From Lachnospiraceae bacterium (GTDB lineage: Bacteria; Bacillota; Clostridia; Lachnospirales; Lachnospiraceae), in the NCBI GenBank assembly GCA_021769135.1, contig JAETTM010000014.1, positions 1-64,000 on the forward strand: a stretch of DNA of 64,000 nucleotides, written 5' to 3'. A program made the translations under genes and the position numbers. Of this stretch, positions 25,299 to 33,006 are shown piece by piece. Each line of letters begins with the position of its first letter. The first letter of the stretch is position 1. The notes under the pieces were generated by a model, which worked only from the letters and a program-made list of their open reading frames with translations, did not search any database and was not told the origin of the DNA.

Positions 25299-27020
25299 AT
25301 GAAGAATAAAATATCAGGCAGCATACGAGGGAAAATGATGTATATTTTCACCATATTAATTGGATTCATGGGAATAGGGCTGGTGGGCCTGTTCATGATG
25401 ATATTTTGGTATGGGTATAGTTCCCTTTCCCAAACCTATCTGCAGGATGTAAACCGCCAGACGACAAACAACCTGGAAAACAATATACAGAAAATAGAGG
25501 ATATCCATGTGCAGCTCCTTTCCAGCCAGACAATACAGAATCAGCTGCGCATCATCAATCAAATGGGGCTGGACAGCTATAGTTTGCAGCAATGCCAAAG
25601 ACTTATCGAAAGGGAGCTGGCAGTGGAAGCCCTTTATGCTTCTTATGTAGTCTCTGTCAGCGTGATTTCTCTGGATGGAACGGAATCTTCGGTAAAAAAG
25701 ATGGAAATTGGAGGTACCCTTTTTGGCTTTTCGGAAGAGGAGATTTACGAAGCAAATGGAACTACCCTTTGGGGGCTGGCCGGGGATGAGGGGAGGATTT
25801 GTTCGGCGAAAGCGATTTTGGATTTAAAAACGATGCAGCCCATTGGGTACATCAATATTATATATGAAAATTCATATTTCGGGGAAATTTTGAAGGACAT
25901 TTCCCAGGAATATTCGGGGGCGTCTTATCTGGTGGATGAAAAAGGGGTCATTACCGTAACCAACAGGGAGGAATTTTTGGGGAAGAAATTTCCTTTGGAT
26001 GTGGAATCTTTGCGGGAATTCGGAAAGGCAAGATATGACGTGCTGAGCAATACCCAGGCTTTTTACTATGTGGGCAGCAGGATGCCCAATGGCTGGGTTC
26101 TGGTGCAGACGGTCTCCACCAAGGAGTTTAACCGGAGGCTGGGGCTGTTTTTATGGTTTACCGTAGGGGTTGTATTGGTTGTTTTGGTCATCAGCTTTTT
26201 TTGCATCCGCCTGGCTACTTCCCGGATTACCCAGCCTACCCAGGAACTGCTCAAAAGCATGAAAACATTGGGCAAAGATGACAAATACCCAAGGGTAAAG
26301 GTAGTGACAAAAGACGAAATCGGTATGATTGGCACGGAATATAATAAGATGGCCGAAAATATCGAGACTTTAATCGAAAAAGTATATAAAATGGAATTGA
26401 CCCAAAAGCAGGCGGAGCTGGAGTTTTTGCAGATGCAGATTAACCCCCATTTCCTCTATAACGCATTGGACACCATTAGCTGGATGGCCCTGGAAAAGGG
26501 GGATATGGATATTTCGGAAATGACCATAGCCCTGGCGGAACTGCTTCGGGCCACAATACAGAAAGAAAGCTTTATCTCTTTGGAAGAGGAAATGAAAACA
26601 GTGAAGGATTATCTGCTCATCCAGAAAGAGCGGTTTGGGGAAAAGGTTTCGGTACATTATGAAATCGACAGGGAAACGATGGAATGCCAGGTTCTCAATT
26701 TCATTTTGCAGCCTTTAATTGAAAACGCCATTATCCACGGGCTGGAACCCAAAATAGGGAAAGGGATGCTGAATATTTCCATTCAGATACAGAATGGCCG
26801 GTTATTTTTTGTCATAGAAGATGACGGCGTAGGGATGGATGAGAAGGAAATCCTTTTTCTCTATGAGAAATGCAGGGAAAATGACACGAAAAAGTCCATT
26901 GGGCTGAAAAATGTATACCGGCGGTTATTGCTATGCTATGGGGAAGGCAGCTGCCTTAGGATTGCAGGGGAGAAGGGGAAAGGAACGCGGATTAGTTTTT
27001 CCATTCCGGCGGTTTATTAA
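25299..27020 (+). CDS. Sensor histidine kinase, YesM-like
   Basis: This 573-aa membrane kinase has TM1 (about 12-38), an extracytoplasmic sensing domain, and TM2 (about 278-300; FTVGVVLVVLVISFFCI). A HAMP domain (about 305-357) is followed by the His_kinase segment with His384 in MQINPHFLYNALD, and a HATPase domain with N box LIENAIIHG and G box IEDDGVGM. The gene lies next to its response regulator. The extracellular domain may bind the sugar-loaded binding protein or free sugar. Confidence 0.93.
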   Translation: MKNKISGSIRGKMMYIFTILIGFMGIGLVGLFMMIFWYGYSSLSQTYLQDVNRQTTNNLENNIQKIEDIHVQLLSSQTIQNQLRIINQMGLDSYSLQQCQRLIERELAVEALYASYVVSVSVISLDGTESSVKKMEIGGTLFGFSEEEIYEANGTTLWGLAGDEGRICSAKAILDLKTMQPIGYINIIYENSYFGEILKDISQEYSGASYLVDEKGVITVTNREEFLGKKFPLDVESLREFGKARYDVLSNTQAFYYVGSRMPNGWVLVQTVSTKEFNRRLGLFLWFTVGVVLVVLVISFFCIRLATSRITQPTQELLKSMKTLGKDDKYPRVKVVTKDEIGMIGTEYNKMAENIETLIEKVYKMELTQKQAELEFLQMQINPHFLYNALDTISWMALEKGDMDISEMTIALAELLRATIQKESFISLEEEMKTVKDYLLIQKERFGEKVSVHYEIDRETMECQVLNFILQPLIENAIIHGLEPKIGKGMLNISIQIQNGRLFFVIEDDGVGMDEKEILFLYEKCRENDTKKSIGLKNVYRRLLLCYGEGSCLRIAGEKGKGTRISFSIPAVY

Positions 27021-27095
27021 AACATAAGGACAGTTCGCGGAGCGTGCCGTCCGTTGTTAACATAAGGATGGCTGGCAAGCCTAGCATCCGTTGTT
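27021..27095 (+). repeat. Two tandem 38-bp hairpin units before the GH42 gene
   Basis: Units 27021-27058 and 27059-27095 both begin AACATAAGGA and end TCCGTTGTT. Each folds through GGAC/GTCC in the first and GGATG/CATCC in the second, so the inner pairs differ but remain complementary. A T-rich tract follows. Confidence 0.55.
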
Positions 27096-27128
27096 TTATT
27101 AATATAAAAAAAGAAAAGGAGGATTCGT

Positions 27129-29195
27129 ATGAGAAAAAAACAGAATTTTCAATGGCCAGGAATGAGTCTTGGCACTTGCTATTATCCGGAGCATTGGGAT
27201 AAGAGCCTTTGGAGGGAAGATTTGGAGCGGATGCTGGCCTGTGGGATAACAACCATCCGCATCGGGGAATTCGCCTGGAGCAAAGTAGAGCCCAGGGAAG
27301 GGGAATTTACTTATGAATTTTTTGATTCTTTTTTGGATGTGGTGAAGGAAACGCCCATGAAAGTGATTTTCGGCACGCCTACGGCCACGCCGCCGGCATG
27401 GCTGACCAACAAATATCCGGAGGTGTTAAACTGCAGGATGGACGGGGTAAAATTCCGCCATGGCATGCGCAGGCATTATAATTATAATTCTCCCGTCTAC
27501 AGGGAACTTTGCGCAAAAATCGTGGAAAAATTCGGGGAGCATTATGCCAAACATCCCAATGTCATAGGATGGCAGATTGACAATGAAATCAATTGCGAAG
27601 TGGACGAATTTTATTCGGACAGCGATACTGCGGCTTTCCGGAGGTTTTTGCAGGGAAAATACGGAAACCTGGAGGAGCTGAATAAAGCCTGGGGGGCGGT
27701 ATTCTGGAATCAGGAATATACGGACTGGGAGGAGGTTTATGTTCCACGCCCTACGATACATAATTCCACCAATCCTCATCAGACGCTGGATTACATCAGG
27801 TTCGTATCGGAAAGCGCCATCAGTTTCTGTAAGATGCAGAGCGATATCCTGAGAAAATATGTAAAAGAAGGGGATTTTATTACTACAAACGGCATGTTCC
27901 GAAATCTGGATAACCATAAAATGGTGGATGAAGCCTTGGATGTGTATACTTATGATTCTTATCCGAATTTCGCCTATTGTTTGTCGGAGGACCAGAAACA
28001 TGCAAAGCATTTGAATGACAGAAGGTGGAGCGACAAGCTGGCCCAGGTGCGTTCGATTTGCCCTCATTTCGGGATTATGGAGCAGCAGTCGGGGGCAAAC
28101 GGCTGGAATACAAGGATGGAAGCGCCGGCGCCAAAGCCGGGGCAGATGATGCTTTGGGCGATGCAGAGCATTGCCCATGGGGCGGATTATGTCAGCTTTT
28201 TCCGGTGGCGGACATGTACGATGGGAACGGAGATTTACTGGCATGGGATTTTGGATTATGACAACAGGGATAACCGGAAGCTGGAAGAAATAGGACGGAT
28301 ATATAAGAGGGTACGAGCCATTGAAAATACGGCGGGCGCCGATTATAAAGCAGCTTTTGGCGTGGTTTCGGATTATAGCAATATTTGGGATTCCCAGGTG
28401 GACGTATGGCATCAAAGGCTGGTCTGGGCGAGCGGAGAGGAAATTTTTACCGCTTCCCAATTGCAGCATACGCCTATGGACTATGTATATCTGTTGGAGG
28501 AGACGGAGGCCTGTGAACTGGCCAAGTATCCGGTGCTGATTTATCCGCATGGCTTTTTGCTGTCGGAAAAGAAGGCGGCGCTGCTGAAGGAATATGTGGA
28601 GCAGGGCGGATGTTTAATTCTGGGGGCCAGGACTGGGCTGAAGGATGAAAACGGAAAATGTGTGATGACGCCGATGCCCGGGCTCCTGGCAGAACTTACA
28701 GGAAGCGACGTGAAGGAATTTACTTTTGTGGGCCCTGCTGACGATGAGGTTCCCATGGAGTGGAACGGCAGTTTGGTGGAAACGGGGATTTTCCACGATA
28801 TCCTGGATGCCGTTGGCAAGAATGCAAAGGTGCTGGCCAGATATACTTCTGATTATTATGCGGGAAAGCCGGCCTTAATCGAAAACGTTTATGGAAAAGG
28901 GAAGGTGCTGCATTTCGGCGGCACGTTCACTAGGGAGAATGTAAAGGCGTTTATGGCTTATACAGGAATCCTGGAGCCTTGGGGAGAAGTGATAGAGGCC
29001 CCGGAAGGCTGTGAAATCAGCGTCAAGGAAAAAGGAGGGGAAACTTATCTGTTTGTATTGAATTATCTGGCAGAAGAGCAGGAAATATGCTTAAAAGCGC
29101 CTTGCGAAGATATGGATACCAAGGAGACGGCGCAGGGGAAAGTGGTGCTTTCGGCTTATGAGACGAAGGTGTACCGGGCAGTGAAGCAGGCTTAG
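27129..29195 (+). CDS. GH42 beta-galactosidase
   Basis: This 688-aa cytoplasmic glycoside hydrolase of family 42 starts GTCYYPEHWDKSLWREDLERM. The acid/base is Glu153 in GWQIDNEIN and the nucleophile Glu318 in GIMEQQSGANGW. A middle trimerisation domain and a C-terminal domain complete the normal length of about 650-700 residues. No signal peptide is present, so it hydrolyses imported galactosides. Ribosome site AAGGAGG precedes ATG 27129. It closes the import/sensing locus and is followed by a strong terminator. Confidence 0.95.
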   Translation: MRKKQNFQWPGMSLGTCYYPEHWDKSLWREDLERMLACGITTIRIGEFAWSKVEPREGEFTYEFFDSFLDVVKETPMKVIFGTPTATPPAWLTNKYPEVLNCRMDGVKFRHGMRRHYNYNSPVYRELCAKIVEKFGEHYAKHPNVIGWQIDNEINCEVDEFYSDSDTAAFRRFLQGKYGNLEELNKAWGAVFWNQEYTDWEEVYVPRPTIHNSTNPHQTLDYIRFVSESAISFCKMQSDILRKYVKEGDFITTNGMFRNLDNHKMVDEALDVYTYDSYPNFAYCLSEDQKHAKHLNDRRWSDKLAQVRSICPHFGIMEQQSGANGWNTRMEAPAPKPGQMMLWAMQSIAHGADYVSFFRWRTCTMGTEIYWHGILDYDNRDNRKLEEIGRIYKRVRAIENTAGADYKAAFGVVSDYSNIWDSQVDVWHQRLVWASGEEIFTASQLQHTPMDYVYLLEETEACELAKYPVLIYPHGFLLSEKKAALLKEYVEQGGCLILGARTGLKDENGKCVMTPMPGLLAELTGSDVKEFTFVGPADDEVPMEWNGSLVETGIFHDILDAVGKNAKVLARYTSDYYAGKPALIENVYGKGKVLHFGGTFTRENVKAFMAYTGILEPWGEVIEAPEGCEISVKEKGGETYLFVLNYLAEEQEICLKAPCEDMDTKETAQGKVVLSAYETKVYRAVKQA

Positions 29196-29223
29196 GATGA
29201 AGCAGGATTAGAATGATAAAGGG

Positions 29224-29264
29224 AAGGACTTGAGCTGGGATGAGGCAGTTCAAGTCCTTTTTTT
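29224..29264 (+). terminator. Terminator after the GH42 gene
   Basis: AAGGACTTGA (29224-29233) pairs with TCAAGTCCTT (29250-29259) and is followed by a T-run to 29264. Confidence 0.85.
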
Positions 29265-29300
29265 GATTAAGGATTATATTAAATAAAAAGGAAAATATAC

Positions 29301-29328
29301 TTGAAATTATTATAATTTGAAGTATAAT
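29301..29328 (+). promoter_or_regulatory. Promoter of the AAA ATPase gene
   Basis: TTGAAA (29301-29306) and TATAAT (29323-29328) are spaced 16 bp, 24 bases before ATG 29352, with AAAGGAG between. Confidence 0.65.
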
Positions 29329-29351
29329 ATTTCTAAAGGAGATATAAAAAT

Positions 29352-30752
29352 ATGTCTATTAGCAGGAAGCCATTTATAAACAGACGGGAAGAGCTGTCCT
29401 TTTTGGAAAAGGAATACCGGCGTGAGAGTTCATCGCTGGTGATCCTTTATGGGAGAAGAAGAGTGGGGAAAACAGCGCTGGCAGGCGAGTTTATGAAGGA
29501 TAAGCGGGCAGCGTATTTCTTGGCTACGGAAGAAAATGAGGCACAGAACAGGTTTGCCTTTCAAAATATAATAGCGGAACAGATAGGCAATGAACTGTTA
29601 ATGAATGCCAGAGTAGATGGGTGGGATATCATTTTTAAAGTTTGGATGGAAACTGCCGGCAATGAAAAAAAACTGATGGTAATAGATGAATTCCAATATC
29701 TTGGAAAGGCCAACCATGCATTCCCTTCCGTATTTCAAAAAATATGGGATACGATGCTTAAGGAAAAGAATGTTATGGTAATTCTCTGCGGTTCATTGAT
29801 ATCTATGATGGAGAGCCAGACCCTGGCATATTCCAGCCCTTTATATGGGCGCAGAACGGGGCAGATAAAGCTAAAGCAGATTCCGTTTTGCCATTACCAT
29901 GAATTTTTCCCCAATAAAAGCGAGAAGGAATTGATTGCATTTTATGCAGTAACGGGAGGAGTGCCGAAATATATCGAATTATTTTACGATTTCGAAGATA
30001 TTTATGCGGCAATAGAAAATAATGTGCTGTCAAAATCCAGCTTTTTGTATGATGAACCGAATTTTTTGCTGCAAAGGGAAGTGGGAGAGGTAGGAAGCTA
30101 TTTTTCCGTAATAAAAACAATTGCTGCGGGAAACCGAAAACTTTCGAAAATAGCAACGGCTTTAGAGTTAAAGCAAACAGGATTGACCAAGTATTTGAAA
30201 ACTTTGATAAACCTGGATATTTTGGAGCGGGAAGTTCCGGTTACGGAGGATAATCCGGAGACGAGCAAAAAAGGGCTGTACAAAATAAAAGATAATTTTA
30301 TGCTGTTTTGGTTTAAGTTCATTTTCCCCAACCTGAGCTATATTGAATCAGGGCATGGGGAACTGGCGATGAAAAAGATAAGGAATAACCTTGTGGATTC
30401 CCATATTGCCTACGTATATGAGGATATTTGCATGGAGAAAATGTGGGAGCTTAATGCCTGCGGCACATGGGGATTTCATTTTGATAAAGTTGGCAGATGG
30501 TGGAACGGTAATAATGAAATAGATATAGTGGCGATTGATAGAAGCAGCAATAACATCATTTTTGGCGAGTGCAAGTATTGGCTCAACGAGGTAGGAATTG
30601 ATGTCCTAAACGCCCTGGAGCGGAAAACAGGACAGGTGGAATGGAAGCGCGGCATGAGAAAGGAATATTTTGTCCTGTTTGCGGTGAATGGATTTACCGA
30701 TGAGCTGATGGAGCTTGCGAGGGAAAGGGATGATTTGGTTTTGGTAAATTGA
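29352..30752 (+). CDS. AAA ATPase with DUF234-type nuclease-like C-terminus
   Basis: This 466-aa member of the archaeal-ATPase/AAA_14 group has Walker A GRRRVGKTALAGEF (about 36-49), Walker B LMVIDEFQYLG, and a middle winged-helix region (KLSKIATALELKQTGLTKYLKTL). The C-terminal DUF234 domain carries EIDIVAI...IFGECKYW, a PD-(D/E)XK-like D...E.K arrangement. The family is widespread and its role is not established; a nucleic-acid or conflict role is often guessed. It is a single-gene transcript by its own promoter. Confidence 0.85.
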   Translation: MSISRKPFINRREELSFLEKEYRRESSSLVILYGRRRVGKTALAGEFMKDKRAAYFLATEENEAQNRFAFQNIIAEQIGNELLMNARVDGWDIIFKVWMETAGNEKKLMVIDEFQYLGKANHAFPSVFQKIWDTMLKEKNVMVILCGSLISMMESQTLAYSSPLYGRRTGQIKLKQIPFCHYHEFFPNKSEKELIAFYAVTGGVPKYIELFYDFEDIYAAIENNVLSKSSFLYDEPNFLLQREVGEVGSYFSVIKTIAAGNRKLSKIATALELKQTGLTKYLKTLINLDILEREVPVTEDNPETSKKGLYKIKDNFMLFWFKFIFPNLSYIESGHGELAMKKIRNNLVDSHIAYVYEDICMEKMWELNACGTWGFHFDKVGRWWNGNNEIDIVAIDRSSNNIIFGECKYWLNEVGIDVLNALERKTGQVEWKRGMRKEYFVLFAVNGFTDELMELARERDDLVLVN

Positions 30753-30791
30753 AACCCTTGCGGCGGGGATATTGGCTTTTGGGAAGCGGCT

Positions 30792-31304
30792 TCATTTCCC
30801 TTTGCAATTTCTAATATGCGCCTTCAATTTTTTCATAGCCCAGTCATAATGGCTGGATGTAACGCTGACAAAATATGACCCTAGCGCGCTGCCGCCAACC
30901 CATTGGTATACGCCTTTTGTGAATAGTTCTTCATTGGAAAATGTTTCCGCCAGACATAGAACTTCATTGTGGGTTTTTTCAACCATTTCCCTGGCTTCTT
31001 CCAATGAGGTGTTTTGATGCTTTTTCCAGAATTCCACGTTCATATCGCCATATGTTTTCCAATTGTACGGCTCTGGAATGAACGGCTGCGGTTCCTCGTC
31101 CAGGTTGGAATGCACCCAGCTTAGCAAAAGCTGATGCCATTCATATAAATGAATTAAAACATCCCGGAGGTTTTTATCCCTTTTCCAATGTGCCTCTTTC
31201 TTTTTTTCATCATCAGCAAAGTCAAACGGCGTGGATAATTCTTTTTCTGTTAATCCGGAAATAAGAGTATTTAATTTCTTGTAATTGTCGGTTGCGGCGA
31301 CCAT
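30792..31304 (-). CDS. ClbS/DfsB-family four-helix protein, N-terminus possibly shortened
   Basis: This is a 170-aa DinB-like four-helix bundle of the ClbS/DfsB family (VAATDNYKKLNTLISGLTEKEL ... RDVLIHLYEWHQLLLSW ... SHYDWAMKKLKAHIRNCKGK). Relatives include the colibactin self-protection hydrolase ClbS, but most members have unknown roles. The start at 31304 overlaps the upstream stop as TAATG. An in-frame ATG at 31316 adds MAGL. Family members usually have about ten residues before this point, so the start appears trimmed at the junction with the truncated WYL gene. Confidence 0.75.
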   Translation of the reverse strand: MVAATDNYKKLNTLISGLTEKELSTPFDFADDEKKKEAHWKRDKNLRDVLIHLYEWHQLLLSWVHSNLDEEPQPFIPEPYNWKTYGDMNVEFWKKHQNTSLEEAREMVEKTHNEVLCLAETFSNEELFTKGVYQWVGGSALGSYFVSVTSSHYDWAMKKLKAHIRNCKGK

Positions 31305-32107
31305 TAAGCCCGCCATGCGTCCACGGGCATATGGGCGGTGGCGATTAAGTCACCATTTTCCCGATGCTCAATCTGGGTTTCATCGAATTCATCATAAACG
31401 CGGTAGGCCATTTCTTTTGAAAACAGCAGGACTATCCGGGGATATGGCTGTTGCAGGCTGTTTTCCGGCTCCGGATATGGCTTGGGAACAAAGGCTTGCT
31501 CCAATTGCTCCAACCTTATAATTCGATTCAATTTGAACATACGGAAATCCTGCTTTTCCAGGCAGAATGCCTTCAAATACCATTCCTTTGATTTATAGGA
31601 TAGTTTTAATGGCTGGACGGTGCGTTCGCTTCTTTCGCCATTGGTGTTTTCGTAAACTATTTTTATTTCCCGATGACGAATAACCGCATCTTTTAGCGCT
31701 TCGAATTTTTCGTTATCATAAGTGGACTTTCCCCAGCGGGAAAAATCCACTTCAAGCCAATCGCCCATGTCCAAATGGAAAAGCGCGGATAACTTTGTCA
31801 GTGTCTCTTTGCTGGAAGTATAGCCTGTGGCAGATATGCTTTGCAGTGCCGCTAATAGTTCCTGCTTTTCATTTTCCGATAATAAAGCTTTGTCCAGGAC
31901 GAAATCATGCAATAAATATATTCCGCCATTTCTTCCCGGTTCAGCATAGACTGGAATACCAGCGCCGCTCAATGCTTCTATGTCGCGGTAGATTGTCCTG
32001 GGAGAAACTTCAAATTTGGCGGCCAATTCAGGGGCAGTTGCATTACCTTTGTCCAAAAGATAGTATAAAATTTTGAATAAACGGCTGTCTGACATTGTTT
32101 CCTCCAT
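31304..32107 (-). CDS. HTH/WYL-domain transcriptional regulator, C-terminally truncated
   Basis: This 267-aa YafY/DeoR-type regulator has an N-terminal helix-turn-helix (SRLFKILYYLLDKGNATAPELAAKFEVSPRTIYRD) and a WYL domain (LKLSYKSKEWYLKAFCLEKQDFRMFKLNRI). Relatives run about 285-315 aa and continue after the ...W position with an LLSFG...VLEP tail. This one stops at HMPVDAWRA, so roughly 40 residues are missing. The upstream side has no other gene and the downstream ClbS gene overlaps the stop. Confidence 0.8.
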   Translation of the reverse strand: MEETMSDSRLFKILYYLLDKGNATAPELAAKFEVSPRTIYRDIEALSGAGIPVYAEPGRNGGIYLLHDFVLDKALLSENEKQELLAALQSISATGYTSSKETLTKLSALFHLDMGDWLEVDFSRWGKSTYDNEKFEALKDAVIRHREIKIVYENTNGERSERTVQPLKLSYKSKEWYLKAFCLEKQDFRMFKLNRIIRLEQLEQAFVPKPYPEPENSLQQPYPRIVLLFSKEMAYRVYDEFDETQIEHRENGDLIATAHMPVDAWRA

Positions 32108-32210
32108 TCAAAAAAGATTTTATGGTAGCTAAACTATTACAAGCATACCATAAAAAACCAGACATGGCTTGACAAGTTTTGGCATTTCTTATGGGATGGC
32201 AAAAAACAAA

Positions 32211-32243
32211 AAGGGCCGGCACCGAAATGGACGGGCGGCCCTT
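32211..32243 (-). terminator. Terminator of the cotJ operon (minus strand)
   Basis: CGGCCCTT (32236-32243) pairs with AAGGGCCG (32211-32218). On the minus strand the stem is followed by TTTTTG and TTTTTTG. It lies 19 bases beyond the restored cotJC stop codon. Confidence 0.7.
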
Positions 32244-32261
32244 GAAATAAATATGATATTC

Positions 32262-32351
32262 TTATGATTTGCACCGGTCAAATTCAGGATTGAAGGCGTA
32301 GAAGTTCTTGGAATCCAGTTTATCCTGTACAATGCGCAACGCTTCGCCGAA
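32262..32351 (-). pseudogene. cotJC: 3' fragment of cotJC (last 30 codons), separated by the element
   Basis: On the minus strand the frame from 32351 reads FGEALRIVQDKLDSKNFYAF then NPEFDRCKS and stops at 32262. This is the C-terminus expected for CotJC after REIVHFQRFGEA, where the 5' fragment at 34923-35474 departs from the family. It has no start codon or ribosome site of its own. It is followed by a terminator, as the end of an operon should be. The first 11 bases are the direct repeat shared with the 5' fragment. Confidence 0.8.
32341..32351. repeat. Left attachment core of the cotJC element (11-bp direct repeat)
   Basis: GCTTCGCCGAA at 32341-32351 is identical to 34948-34958. Read on the minus strand, both encode FGEA in the same cotJC frame. 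The inner flank 32350-32371 is an imperfect inverted copy of 34925-34947 (20 of 22 bases plus one gap), as expected for the two arms of a serine-recombinase attP. Confidence 0.75.
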
Positions 32352-32371
32352 ACGGGAGGATTGAAGTAAAT

Positions 32372-32713
32372 TTATCTGTTGATTTTCTGCATTTTCCTGA
32401 TAATGGATTGCCAATACATGCGGTCTTTTAAGACCCGGATTACCGTAATGGTGGAATCCTCCACAACAAAGAAAATTAAATATGTACTGTAAGGCTTGAA
32501 ATAAACGCTTAATCCTTCAATCACATATCCCGTAGCTTCATAGCCTTTGGGGAAGGAATCCAATTCTTTAATTGCCTTCTTTATCTTCTTTGAAAAGTTT
32601 TCCGCATATTCCCGATATTTGAAGGTGTCGAGAATATACTTTTTTGTGGATTTAATATCCAAGAGAGCATCTTTGGATATTACGATTTTATATTTCTTTG
32701 GTTTATCTGGCAT
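32372..32713 (-). CDS. RelE/ParE-family toxin
   Basis: This 113-aa protein has the type II toxin fold: YKIVISKDALLDIKSTKKYI at the N-terminus, YSTYLIFFVVEDSTITVIRVLKDRMYWQ at the C-terminus. The basic C-terminal strand is typical of the ParE/RelE superfamily (mRNA interferase or gyrase inhibitor; which of the two is not clear). Its ATG overlaps the stop of the upstream antitoxin gene (TAATG), showing translational coupling. It lies inside the cotJC element, where it probably stabilises the insertion. Confidence 0.85.
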   Translation of the reverse strand: MPDKPKKYKIVISKDALLDIKSTKKYILDTFKYREYAENFSKKIKKAIKELDSFPKGYEATGYVIEGLSVYFKPYSTYLIFFVVEDSTITVIRVLKDRMYWQSIIRKMQKINR

Positions 32714-32883
32714 TATATTTTGTCAATTTCCTCCCATGCTTCATCAATCGTATAAACATCGCCTTTTTTCAGACTTTCTATTCCTTTAGAGAGTTCGTCA
32801 TATAACGCGCCTATGGCTGCTTTTTCGGAATATTCAGTTTTAAGGATTTCCTGATTTCTGATTGCCTGTGCTGCAGGTGCCAT
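32713..32883 (-). CDS. Small antitoxin partner, 56 aa
   Basis: A 56-codon frame starts at ATG 32883, with GGAAGTG as its ribosome site and its own promoter, and ends overlapping the toxin start. The sequence MAPAAQAIRNQEILKTEYSE continues with an acidic C-terminus (DVYTIDEAWEEIDKI) typical of toxin-neutralising tails in RelB/Phd-like antitoxins. The DNA-binding class is not clear from sequence. Identification rests mainly on position and coupling with the toxin. Confidence 0.7.
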   Translation of the reverse strand: MAPAAQAIRNQEILKTEYSEKAAIGALYDELSKGIESLKKGDVYTIDEAWEEIDKI

Positions 32884-32919
32884 AGTATCACTTCCTTTCG
32901 GTTGTTTTCTTTATTATAC

Positions 32920-32949
32920 ATTATACGGTATTTAGTATTGGCTTATCAA
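32920..32949 (-). promoter_or_regulatory. Promoter of the toxin-antitoxin pair
   Basis: On the minus strand TTGATA (32949-32944) and TATAAT (32925-32920) are spaced 18 bp, about 37 bases upstream of the antitoxin start. Confidence 0.65.
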
Positions 32950-33006
32950 CAGATTTTTATTAAATTTTCCTCAAAACTGTGTGTCTTAGACTTTCGTGAT
33001 TAATTG

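Noticed and set aside
27426-28550. 374-codon open frame antisense to the GH42 gene
   Set aside because: Shadow of the GC-biased codons of a well-supported gene; no ribosome site and no recognisable motifs.
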